57,818 bases of DNA from Lachnospiraceae bacterium (lineage in GTDB: Bacteria; Bacillota; Clostridia; Lachnospirales; Lachnospiraceae), in contig JAETOL010000026.1 of NCBI GenBank assembly GCA_021771755.1, forward strand, positions 1 to 57,818, given 5' to 3'. Below the pieces are notes generated by a model. It was not told where the DNA came from. It was given only the letters and a program-made list of their open reading frames with translations, and did no database searches. Each line of letters opens with the position of its first letter. Position 1 is the first letter of the stretch. A program made the translations under genes and the position numbers. Positions 8,261 through 16,341 of the stretch are shown piece by piece.

Positions 8261-9529
8261 ATGAAACAGGGGATAAGTCAGAACATGGTTCATGTTTTAA
8301 AAGGTGAACTGGTAAAAGCATTAGGATGTACAGAACCTATTGCCATTGCATATGTGTCGGCAAAGGCCAGAGAAATTCTCGGGAGAATGCCGGAAAAGAT
8401 TATCATTGCATGTAGTGGAAATATTATTAAAAATGCAAAAAGTGTTATTGTCCCAATGACAGGATCTCTCAAAGGTATTGAGGCAGCAGCTGTTACAGGT
8501 GCAGTGGGAGGTGATGCCGGAAAAGAACTGGAGGTCCTTACGGGAGTGACTTCACAGGAACTGGAAACCGTACAGAAGCTTCTTGATGAAAAGATCTGTA
8601 AGGTAGAGTGTCTGGATACTACGGAGAAATTACATATTCTGGAAACTGTTTATGCAGGGGAAGATGTGGTACAGGTAGAGCTTATCAGAACACACCTGGG
8701 AATTATAAAAATCACGAAAAATGGAGAGGTATTGTTTGAAGATCAGCCGCAGGAAGACAAGGATGAAATTGATTATTCCTGTTTAAATGTAAAAAATATC
8801 CTTGAATTTGCAAATACAATTCCCGTTGATGAGGTAAAAGGTCTTATTGAAGAACAGATTCGCTGCAACACAGAGATCTCTCAAAAAGGTTTGCAGGAGA
8901 AATATGGAGCTAATATTGGAACTCTTCTTCTGAAACATTATGGAGATGATGTGAAGGTAAGGGCAAAAGCAAAAGCAGCAGCAGGTTCGGATGCCAGAAT
9001 GAGTGGATGTGAACTTCCGGTAGTGATTAATTCGGGAAGTGGAAATCAGGGAATGACAGTATCCCTTCCGGTTATTGAATATGCAGAATACTTAAAGGTA
9101 GATCATGAAAAGCTGATCAGGGCATTGATATTAAGTAATCTGATCGCCATATATCAGAAATGCCGGATCGGACGTCTTTCCGCATATTGCGGTGCTGTAA
9201 GTGCAGCAGCTGGAGCTGGTGCAGGGATCACCTATCTTTACGGAGGAGATGAAAAACAGATTTCGGATACAGTGGTGAATACACTTGCAAATATTTCCGG
9301 AATTATCTGTGACGGTGCAAGTGCTTCCTGCGCAGCAAAAATTGCCTCCAGTGTAGATGCGGCAATTATGGGAAGTATCATGGCCAGAGAGGCAAATGTG
9401 TTTGAATCCGGAGATGGAATTGTAAAAGACAACCTCCAGAAAACCATAGATGGAGTGGTAGAACTGGCACGCGATGGTATGAAAGAAACAGACGAAGTAA
9501 TTCTTCATATTATGGTAGATGAGAAATAA
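8261..9529 (+). CDS. UPF0597 / CyuA (YhaM)-like L-cysteine desulfidase family protein
   Basis: About 422 residues of the SDH-alpha-like UPF0597 family, whose characterised members (CyuA/YhaM, archaeal CDS) use a 4Fe-4S cluster to degrade L-cysteine to pyruvate, ammonia and sulfide. Conserved cysteines stand in GCTEPIAIAY near the N-terminus and later in AYCGAVSAAAGAG and CDGASASCAAK, the likely cluster ligands. A GTG at 8252 is in frame, but it overlaps the ribosome site AAAGAGGTG, so ATG 8261 is preferred. First gene of an operon with a Liv-type importer, DhaK, DhaL and an ATC-hydrolase homologue, which suggests catabolism of a cysteine- or serine-like compound. The true substrate is not shown by the sequence. 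Confidence 0.82.
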   Translation: MKQGISQNMVHVLKGELVKALGCTEPIAIAYVSAKAREILGRMPEKIIIACSGNIIKNAKSVIVPMTGSLKGIEAAAVTGAVGGDAGKELEVLTGVTSQELETVQKLLDEKICKVECLDTTEKLHILETVYAGEDVVQVELIRTHLGIIKITKNGEVLFEDQPQEDKDEIDYSCLNVKNILEFANTIPVDEVKGLIEEQIRCNTEISQKGLQEKYGANIGTLLLKHYGDDVKVRAKAKAAAGSDARMSGCELPVVINSGSGNQGMTVSLPVIEYAEYLKVDHEKLIRALILSNLIAIYQKCRIGRLSAYCGAVSAAAGAGAGITYLYGGDEKQISDTVVNTLANISGIICDGASASCAAKIASSVDAAIMGSIMAREANVFESGDGIVKDNLQKTIDGVVELARDGMKETDEVILHIMVDEK

Positions 9530-9584
9530 ACCAGGTGAAACCTGGAAAAATATATAAAATAAATAAACAAAAAGGAGAAACGAG

Positions 9585-10775
9585 ATGAAAAAAAGAATTT
9601 TAAGTGTTGTATTGGCTGGAACAGTCGTATTTAGCGGGTTATTAACTGGTTGCGGATCAACAGAAAAGAAAACAGAAAATACAGCAACAGAAAAAACAGA
9701 ATCAAAGGGAGAAGAAAAAGGCTCTGAGGATACGATTAAAATTGCAGTAGCCGGACCAATGACAGGTGATAACTCTGAGTACGGAATCGGATTTAATAAT
9801 GCAGCTACCATGATGGCAGAGCAGTGGAATGAGAAAGGCGGAGTGCTTGATAAAGAGATTGAGATCATTGCATATGATGATAAAAACACCTCTGAGGAAG
9901 CAACAACAATTGCACAGAAGATTGTTTCTGATAAAGAAGCTGCAGGAGTAATCGGACATTTTGCATCAGGTGTATGTATGACAGCAGCTCCTATTTATCA
10001 GGAAAATGGAATTATTGAGATCTCTCCATCTTCTTCACATCCGGATTATTCAGGAATCGGAGATTATATTTTCAGAAATAACACTATTATTTCCAAAGAA
10101 GCAGCGGCAAGTGTAGATATTGCAGTTAATGATCTTGGAAAGAAAAATGTTGGAATCATTTCTATTATGACGGACTGGGGAACAAATACTTCTCAGCTTA
10201 TCAAGGAAATGATCGAAGAAGATGATAGTCTTGGAGCAACAGTTGTAGCACATGAAGAGGTAATGGAAGGTTCTGACGATTATACACCGGCGATTACAAA
10301 ACTTAATGAGGCTGGAGCAGATGTGATTATCTGCTGTGGAATGTATAATCTGGTGGCACCTGTAGCAAAACAGGCAAAACAGATTAATCCGGATGTGGAA
10401 ATTGTAGGATTTTCTAATGCTTACAGCCAACAGCTGATCGAGTTAGGAGGAGAAGCAGTAGAAGGTGTATGTTTCCCGGTTATCTTCTTCTCTGAATCTG
10501 ATGATCCTGAAGTAAAAGAATATGTAGATACTTTTACAGAAAAATATGGTGCAGCTCCATCTGCTTTAACATCTCAGGCCTATGACTCTGTCGGACTTTT
10601 ATTAACTGCAATTGAGAAGGCCGGAACAACTGATTCAGAAAAAGTTAAAGATGCGCTGTATGAAATTGAGTATGAGGGTGTGACTGGACATACAAAATTT
10701 GATGAAAATGGTGATGTTGATAAAGAATTTGTTAAAGTAACAATCAAGGACGGAAAATTTGTAAAAATGGACTGA
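9585..10775 (+). CDS. livJ: Branched-chain amino acid-type ABC transporter, substrate-binding lipoprotein
   Basis: A 396-residue lipoprotein. The signal peptide ends in the lipobox LLTGC with C23 as the acylated residue, followed by a charged Lys/Glu/Thr linker. The mature part is a type I periplasmic-binding fold (PBP1_ABC LivJ-like): KIAVAGPMTGDNSEYG, VIGHFASGVCMTAAP, then ISPSSSHPDYS in the ligand cleft. AAAGGAG precedes the ATG. It delivers ligand to the LivHM channel encoded next. The family binds branched-chain amino acids but also amides, urea and other amino-acid-like compounds; the operon context leaves the ligand open. Confidence 0.9.
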   Translation: MKKRILSVVLAGTVVFSGLLTGCGSTEKKTENTATEKTESKGEEKGSEDTIKIAVAGPMTGDNSEYGIGFNNAATMMAEQWNEKGGVLDKEIEIIAYDDKNTSEEATTIAQKIVSDKEAAGVIGHFASGVCMTAAPIYQENGIIEISPSSSHPDYSGIGDYIFRNNTIISKEAAASVDIAVNDLGKKNVGIISIMTDWGTNTSQLIKEMIEEDDSLGATVVAHEEVMEGSDDYTPAITKLNEAGADVIICCGMYNLVAPVAKQAKQINPDVEIVGFSNAYSQQLIELGGEAVEGVCFPVIFFSESDDPEVKEYVDTFTEKYGAAPSALTSQAYDSVGLLLTAIEKAGTTDSEKVKDALYEIEYEGVTGHTKFDENGDVDKEFVKVTIKDGKFVKMD

Positions 10776-10788
10776 GAAAGGACTGAAT

Positions 10789-11664
10789 ATGTTAGCACAG
10801 CAAATATTTAATGGTTTGGCATTAGGAATGGGATATGCGCTGATTGCAGTTGGATATTCGTTGGTATTTGGTATTTTAAGACTGGTCAATTTCTCTCATG
10901 GAGCAATTTATGCTTTTGGTGCTGAAATGGCAATGGTTTTTATTGGTCTGAATTTTGGTATTGTGCCAGGTATCATTGCCAGTATGATTCTTACAGGTAT
11001 TCTTGGTATTGCAATTGATAAGATAGCTCTGGAACCTCTCAGAAAGAAACATTCCATGCCGATTGCTTCTTTGATCACTACGATCGGTGTATCAAATATC
11101 ATAACAAATCTTCTGATTGTTTTTCTGGGATCAGAAAAGAGAAACTTTCCGCAGTTATTCAATTTTGGTTCTGTAAAAATCGGTTCTGTTGTGATCTCAT
11201 CCACACAGATCATGATGTGCGTAGTATCACTGATCCTGATGGGTGTCCTGGTATTTATTGTTTATAAAACAAAGATCGGACTTGCGATGCGTGCAAGTGA
11301 ACAGAATGCAAAGGCAGCAAATCTGATGGGAATCAATGTAAACTTTGTTATTTCCTTTACTTTCTTTCTGGCGGGAATGTCAGCAACTATTGCCGGAGCT
11401 TTAGTAGGCGGATATTATCAGATCGTATATCCTAATATGGGATTTATGGCAGGCTTAAAGGCTTTTGCAGCGGCTGTTCTTGGCGGAATCGGAAGCTTAC
11501 CGGGAGCACTTTTGGGAGGACTGATCGTTGGGGTTTCAGAAAGTATGGCAGCATCATTTATGGGCTCTACATACAGGGATTCTATTGCATTTGTTATTCT
11601 GATCATTGTTCTTATAGTAAGACCGCATGGTTTATTTGGACGGAAAGGTATTACAAAGGTGTAA
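10789..11664 (+). CDS. livH: Branched-chain amino acid-type ABC permease LivH
   Basis: A 291-residue membrane permease with about eight hydrophobic helices. The LivH family blocks are visible: N-terminal FNGLALGMGYALIAVGYSLVFG and RLVNFSHG, and C-terminal KAFAAAVLGGIGSLPGALLGG, which contains the EAA-like loop contacting the ATPases. It starts 13 bases after livJ with AGAAAGGA as ribosome site. It forms the membrane channel with LivM. Confidence 0.92.
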   Translation: MLAQQIFNGLALGMGYALIAVGYSLVFGILRLVNFSHGAIYAFGAEMAMVFIGLNFGIVPGIIASMILTGILGIAIDKIALEPLRKKHSMPIASLITTIGVSNIITNLLIVFLGSEKRNFPQLFNFGSVKIGSVVISSTQIMMCVVSLILMGVLVFIVYKTKIGLAMRASEQNAKAANLMGINVNFVISFTFFLAGMSATIAGALVGGYYQIVYPNMGFMAGLKAFAAAVLGGIGSLPGALLGGLIVGVSESMAASFMGSTYRDSIAFVILIIVLIVRPHGLFGRKGITKV

Positions 11665-11667
11665 AGA

Positions 11668-12729
11668 ATGAGTAAGACAGGAAAGAAAATGAATTTTGTG
11701 CATACGATGGAAACCTTTGTAGAAGGAAAAAAGAAAATTCTGCTGATTCTTCTGGCCGTTTTTCTGATCGCTCTTCCATATATGCTGAATAGCCAATATC
11801 TGGTTACAGTTGCTGTAAAAATTGGATCTTATACGCTTCTGGCGCTTGGTCTGAATGTGCTGACAGGATATACAGGCCTGGTTTCACTGGGACATGCAGG
11901 ATTTGTTGCAATAGGAGCATATACATCATCCTTATGTGCTGTTAAGTTGGGAATGAATTTCTTTGCTTCCATGATTCTGGGAATGGTGGTGGCAGGTCTG
12001 GCAGGTGTGCTGCTCGGACTTCCCACCATGCGTGTAACAGGAACGTATTTATCTATTATTACATTAGGATTTGGTGAGATCATTAAAATGATCGCCATGA
12101 ACTGGTCTTCTGTCACCAATGGTACTTTGGGTGTGAAAAATATTCCTAGACCATCTATTTTTGGTTATGATCTTACAATTGCAAACAATGGACTTTACTA
12201 TCTCATGCTGGTACTTGTCCTCATTACAACACTGTTTTGTATTGCGGTTGTAAAATCAAAGACAGGAAGAGCATTTCAGGCAATTCGTGCAGATGAGCTG
12301 GCCAGTACAATGATGGGAATCAATATTACATCTTATAAAATTTTGTCCTTTGTGATTTCCGCATGTATCTGTGCTCTGGGAGGTGCACTATATGCTTCTC
12401 TTATCGGATATATTGATCCGAATACCTTTAACTTTGATGTATCTACATTAATTTTAAGTATTGTTATTTTAGGCGGAATGGGGACGATCCGGGGCATGTT
12501 TGTAGGCGCTGCGATTCTGATTGCATTCCCGGAAGTGTCAAGATTTTTGATGGAATACAGATTTGTATTGTATGGTGTAATACTTGTCTTAATGATGCGA
12601 TTCAGACCGCAGGGTATTATGGGATGGAAATCCACAATGCCTTATCGACTGTCAAAAAATGTGAAGGAACAAGTTGAAAAAATGGACAAAAACGCACCTT
12701 TGAATTTATTAAATGAAACAAAGGGGTGA
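11668..12729 (+). CDS. livM: Branched-chain amino acid-type ABC permease LivM
   Basis: A 353-residue permease starting three bases after livH. After a hydrophilic start, about nine helices follow, with the family blocks LNVLTGYTGLVSLGHAGFVAIGAY, then GTYLSIITLGFGEIIKM and near the C-terminus ILGGMGTIRGMFVGA and RFRPQGIMG. Together with LivH it forms the transmembrane pathway. The end overlaps the alternative upstream start of livG, indicating tight translational coupling. Confidence 0.92.
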   Translation: MSKTGKKMNFVHTMETFVEGKKKILLILLAVFLIALPYMLNSQYLVTVAVKIGSYTLLALGLNVLTGYTGLVSLGHAGFVAIGAYTSSLCAVKLGMNFFASMILGMVVAGLAGVLLGLPTMRVTGTYLSIITLGFGEIIKMIAMNWSSVTNGTLGVKNIPRPSIFGYDLTIANNGLYYLMLVLVLITTLFCIAVVKSKTGRAFQAIRADELASTMMGINITSYKILSFVISACICALGGALYASLIGYIDPNTFNFDVSTLILSIVILGGMGTIRGMFVGAAILIAFPEVSRFLMEYRFVLYGVILVLMMRFRPQGIMGWKSTMPYRLSKNVKEQVEKMDKNAPLNLLNETKG

Positions 12730-12733
12730 AGAA

Positions 12734-13525
12734 ATGGCTGAAAAAGAAGTTTTACTGAAAGTAGATAATATCACAAAACGCTTTGGCGGTATTGTAGCGG
12801 TAGATCATGTAAGCTGTACAGTAAGAAAAGGTGAAGTGGTCAGTATCATAGGACCGAATGGTGCCGGAAAAACGACGGTGTTTAATATGCTGACAGGTGT
12901 TTATGAGGTAGATGAAGGAGAAATCATATTTAACGGAAATCCTATTCACAATAAAGATCCAAAAGAAATAGTGGCAGCAGGTATTTCCAGAACTTTTCAG
13001 AATATCCGACTGTTTTCCGACCTGAGAGTTATAGAAAATGTATTGATCGGTGCACATATTAAGACAAAGTATAATTTTTTCCAATCTGTTTTCCGAACCA
13101 AAAAGTTCAGAGAAGAAGAGGACAAAAAGACAGCAGAGGCGATTCAGCTGTTGAAATCAATTGGTCTTGACTATAGAAGAGATGATTATGCGTCCAATCT
13201 GCCTTATGGCGAACAGAGAAAGCTGGAGATTACAAGAGCTATTGCTACAGGTGCGCAGTTGATCCTTCTGGATGAGCCGGCAGCAGGAATGAATCCACAG
13301 GAATCCGCAGAATTGATGGAATTCATTAACAAATTAAAGGATCAGGGTTATACCATTTTAATGATCGAACATGACATGAGTGTTGTTATGAATGTATCTG
13401 ACAGAATTTATGTTATCGACCATGGAAAACCTATTGCAGAAGGCCTTCCTGAAGAAATTGCAAATAACCCGAAAGTAATAGAAGCATATCTTGGAGGGGT
13501 TCAAAATGATGCTGAAGATCAATGA
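12734..13525 (+). CDS. livG: Branched-chain amino acid-type ABC ATPase LivG
   Basis: An ABC ATPase of about 263 residues: Walker A GPNGAGKTT, Q-loop, LivG-specific insert (NVLIGAHIKTKYNFFQSVF), a signature segment NLPYGEQRKLEIT in place of LSGGQ, Walker B LILLDEPAAGMNP and the H-loop EHDMSVVM. An in-frame ATG at 12713 lies inside livM; ATG 12734 has the ribosome site AAGGGGTG and gives the usual MAEKEVLLKV start. It pairs with LivF to power the importer. Confidence 0.92.
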   Translation: MAEKEVLLKVDNITKRFGGIVAVDHVSCTVRKGEVVSIIGPNGAGKTTVFNMLTGVYEVDEGEIIFNGNPIHNKDPKEIVAAGISRTFQNIRLFSDLRVIENVLIGAHIKTKYNFFQSVFRTKKFREEEDKKTAEAIQLLKSIGLDYRRDDYASNLPYGEQRKLEITRAIATGAQLILLDEPAAGMNPQESAELMEFINKLKDQGYTILMIEHDMSVVMNVSDRIYVIDHGKPIAEGLPEEIANNPKVIEAYLGGVQNDAEDQ

Positions 13526-14216
13526 TTTGAATACATATTATGGTGCAATTCATGCTCTTAAAGGAATTGACATGGAAGTAGATGAAGGAGAAATTGTTTC
13601 TCTGATTGGCAGTAATGGAGCTGGAAAGACTACACTTCTGAATACCATTACAGGTGTTGCAAGAGCTGCAAAGGGAACGGTGGTCTTTAAGGGCAGGGAT
13701 ATTACGAATATACCTTCTTATGCAATGACAAAATTGAAAATCAGTATTTCTCCTGAAGGCAGAGAAGTTTTTCCTGAACTGACAGTAGAAGAAAATCTTC
13801 GATTAGGAGCTTATATTGTAAAGGATAAGGGGGCAATCAGTGCAGGATATGACCGTGTGTATGATTTGTTCCCCCGATTGAAAGAAAGGTATAAACAGCA
13901 GGCAGGAACTCTGTCAGGAGGAGAACAGCAGATGCTGGCAGTAGGAAGGGCATTGATGTCAAGTCCGGAACTTCTTCTTTTGGATGAGCCTTCTCTTGGT
14001 CTTGCGCCGAACTTTGTCCTTATGATCTTTGATATGATCAAAGAGATCAATAAACAGGGTGTTACAATCCTTCTGATAGAACAGAATGCAAATATGGCAC
14101 TGTCTGCTTCTGACAGAGCGTATGTTCTGGAAAACGGAAAAGTGACAATGAGCGGAGAAGCAAAGAAAATTGCTTCAGATCCTAAAATTAAAAAAGCTTA
14201 TTTAGGTTTGGGATAA
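13506..14216 (+). CDS. livF: Branched-chain amino acid-type ABC ATPase LivF
   Basis: A 236-residue ABC ATPase: Walker A GSNGAGKTT, signature LSGGEQQMLAVGRAL, Walker B LLLLDEPSLGLAP and H-loop IEQNANMAL. The start ATG 13506 is preceded by GGAGGGG and overlaps the end of livG by 20 bases; an in-frame TTG at 13491 is less likely. Last gene of the complete Liv set. The next gene, dhaK, follows after 21 bases with no terminator, so the importer and the kinase are one transcript. Confidence 0.92.
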   Translation: MMLKINDLNTYYGAIHALKGIDMEVDEGEIVSLIGSNGAGKTTLLNTITGVARAAKGTVVFKGRDITNIPSYAMTKLKISISPEGREVFPELTVEENLRLGAYIVKDKGAISAGYDRVYDLFPRLKERYKQQAGTLSGGEQQMLAVGRALMSSPELLLLDEPSLGLAPNFVLMIFDMIKEINKQGVTILLIEQNANMALSASDRAYVLENGKVTMSGEAKKIASDPKIKKAYLGLG

Positions 14217-14237
14217 GTTAACAGAAAGGAATCGACT

Positions 14238-15224
14238 ATGAAAAAAATTATTAATAATCCGGCAGATGTTGTAAAAGAGGCACTACAGGGAATGCAGGCT
14301 GCCTATGAGGGAACATTAGACTATACTCCTGGTGCTGAGGTTATTTCCAGACACGAAAAAGGCGATAAGGTTGCTGTTATTTCAGGTGGCGGTGCGGGAC
14401 ATGAACCGCTGCATGCAGGTTTTGTTGGAAAAGGTATGTTGGATGCAGCAGTTTCAGGAAATGTATTTTCTTCTCCAAGTCCGGACAGAATCGGAGCTGC
14501 TATTGAAAAAATGGAAGCCGGAAAAGGTGTGCTTCTTGTAATTAAAAATTATTCTGGTGATGTTATGAATTTTGGTCTGGCAGCAGATCTTGCAGAGGCA
14601 GATGATGTTGAAGTAGAAACTGTTGTTGTCAAAGACGATGTTGCAGTTCCGGATAGCACATATTCTACAGGAAGACGAGGCATTGCAGGTACTGTATTTG
14701 TACATAAAATTGCAGGTGCCAAAGCAGAGGAGGGAGCTTCTCTTGCTGAAGTAAAAGCCGCAGCAGAGCATGCGATTCAGAACATCAGAAGTATGGGAAT
14801 GGCGATGTCTCCATGTATTCTTCCGGCAGTTGGAAAACCAGGTTTTGTGCTTGCAGAGGATGAAATTGAAATTGGAATGGGTATTCATGGAGAACCTGGA
14901 GTAGAACGGACAAAAGTAAAAACAGCAAAGGAAGTAGCAGAGATCTTATTGGATAAAATCCTGGCAGATTATGACTATGCTGATAGTGAAGTAGCTGTTT
15001 TGGTCAATGGTCTTGGTGGAACTCCTTTAATGGAATTATATATTCTGAATAAAGAAGTAAAAGAGCTTTTGGAGTCTAAAGGAATCAAAATTTATAAGAC
15101 CTTAGTAGGGAATTATACTACTGCATTAGACATGACGGGATGTTCTCTGACTTTAATGAAACTTGATGATGAATTAAAGAGACTGCTGGATGCGCCATGC
15201 GATACACCGGCATTAAAATGGTAA
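14238..15224 (+). CDS. dhaK: Dihydroxyacetone kinase-type subunit DhaK
   Basis: A 328-residue DhaK. In characterised enzymes this subunit binds dihydroxyacetone covalently to a histidine as a hemiaminal. The equivalents are visible: GHEP (H55), NYSGD (D108) and GIHGEPG (H217). The length matches the family. It follows livF by 21 bases and precedes dhaL by 12. No dhaM phosphodonor gene lies in the window, and the operon encodes an amino-acid-type importer rather than a glycerol or DHA system, so the substrate may be another small carbonyl compound. Confidence 0.88.
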   Translation: MKKIINNPADVVKEALQGMQAAYEGTLDYTPGAEVISRHEKGDKVAVISGGGAGHEPLHAGFVGKGMLDAAVSGNVFSSPSPDRIGAAIEKMEAGKGVLLVIKNYSGDVMNFGLAADLAEADDVEVETVVVKDDVAVPDSTYSTGRRGIAGTVFVHKIAGAKAEEGASLAEVKAAAEHAIQNIRSMGMAMSPCILPAVGKPGFVLAEDEIEIGMGIHGEPGVERTKVKTAKEVAEILLDKILADYDYADSEVAVLVNGLGGTPLMELYILNKEVKELLESKGIKIYKTLVGNYTTALDMTGCSLTLMKLDDELKRLLDAPCDTPALKW

Positions 15225-15236
15225 AGGAGACAAGAA

Positions 15237-15875
15237 ATGGCATTTGAACTGACAGCTGCAGATTATGCAGAATACATAAAAAAAGCATATGCGCTTATTC
15301 ATGAAAACGGCGATTATGTAACAGAGCTTGACCTGGCTACCGGAGACGGAGATCACTGGTCTAATATCAATATGGGTTTTGAAAAGCTTGTGGAAAACAG
15401 TGAAAAGCTGGCAGGAATGTCAGTGAGTGATGAACTGAAAGAAATTGGAAAAATTATGATGGCTGTTATTGGAGGCTCTTCAGGTGTTTTATATGGAAGT
15501 GCATATTTGGCAGCAGCGAAAAGTGTAAAAGGTAAAGAGACTCTTGGAAAAAAGGAACTCTGTGATGTTCTGGAAGCAATGCTCAATGCGATTATCAGCA
15601 GGGGGCAGGCGCAGGAAGGATTTAAAACAATGATCGACAGTCTTGCTCCGGCAGTGAAGGAATACAAGAAATGCCTGGAAGAGGACACAGATGATAAGAC
15701 CTTATGTGAGAGGGTTAAAAAAGCAGCAGTGGATGGTGCAGAAAATACAAAAAATATGGAAGCCGTGCGTGGACGCGCTACTTATCAGGCGAACAAAGGT
15801 GTAGGACATTTGGATCCGGGAGCCGTTACTATGTCTTATCAGATACAGAGCAACATGGATGTATTTAATGTATAA
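15237..15875 (+). CDS. dhaL: Dihydroxyacetone kinase-type ADP-binding subunit DhaL
   Basis: A 212-residue all-helical DhaL. The nucleotide and Mg site is the acidic motif TELDLATGDGDHWSN at residues 25-39, where most DhaL proteins have GDGDHG. The GGSSGVLYGS and RGRATY blocks, as well as the C-terminal HLDPGAVTMS, are present. DhaL carries ADP/ATP and phosphorylates the substrate held by DhaK; it is normally recharged by DhaM, which is absent here. Its stop overlaps the start of the next ORF, indicating coupled translation. Confidence 0.88.
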   Translation: MAFELTAADYAEYIKKAYALIHENGDYVTELDLATGDGDHWSNINMGFEKLVENSEKLAGMSVSDELKEIGKIMMAVIGGSSGVLYGSAYLAAAKSVKGKETLGKKELCDVLEAMLNAIISRGQAQEGFKTMIDSLAPAVKEYKKCLEEDTDDKTLCERVKKAAVDGAENTKNMEAVRGRATYQANKGVGHLDPGAVTMSYQIQSNMDVFNV

Positions 15876-16257
15876 GGAAGCAAAAAAACAGGGACTCAGC
15901 GATGAATTTGCTCATGAGGCAATCAGAGAATGCGGACGTTTCCACGGTGAAACAAAATATACTCACACAGATGATTTCAGTGTGTTCCATAAAGAATTTA
16001 TTAATGATAACGTAAAGGGCGTATTCCAGATGGAGGATACCTGTGAAGATGGAAAATTAAGTGTAGATTTCCATTACTGTCCATTAGTTGCGGCATGGAA
16101 AAAGCTGGGCGCTACAGACGAAGAGTGTGCTGTACTTTGCGATATTGCAATGGACGGAGACAGAGGAATCTGTGAGAAAATGAATTTTGATTTCTATCTT
16201 GGAAAGACGATCGCAAAAGGCGATGATATCTGTGAAGTAAGAATCACAAAGAAATAA
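15859..16257 (+). CDS. L-2-amino-thiazoline-4-carboxylic acid (ATC) hydrolase-like protein
   Basis: A 132-residue protein resembling the ATC_hydrolase family, whose namesake opens the ring of L-2-amino-thiazoline-4-carboxylate on the way to cysteine. Family traits are an N-terminal helix pair (DEFAHEAIRECGRFHGE), the core FHYCPLVAAWKKLG, a CDIAMDGDRG segment and the C-terminal GDDICEVRI. The start overlaps dhaL by 17 bases with no ribosome site of its own; the second Met at 15868 is an alternative. Together with the CyuA-like desulfidase at the operon's front it suggests processing of a cysteine-yielding compound. Most clostridial members of this family have no tested activity. Confidence 0.72.
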   Translation: MYLMYKEAKKQGLSDEFAHEAIRECGRFHGETKYTHTDDFSVFHKEFINDNVKGVFQMEDTCEDGKLSVDFHYCPLVAAWKKLGATDEECAVLCDIAMDGDRGICEKMNFDFYLGKTIAKGDDICEVRITKK

Positions 16258-16277
16258 ATTCTTAGAATAGCGAGGTC

Positions 16278-16325
16278 AGGTCTTTATATTGTTTGAGCAA
16301 TCAAATGATATAAGGACCTTTTTTG
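16278..16325 (+). terminator. Intrinsic terminator of the nine-gene operon
   Basis: AGGTCTTTATAT (16278-16289) pairs with ATATAAGGACCT (16308-16319) with one G-U pair, followed by TTTTT. It separates the operon from the regulator gene, which starts 17 bases later. Confidence 0.88.
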
Positions 16326-16341
16326 TTTAAGGAGACATTAT

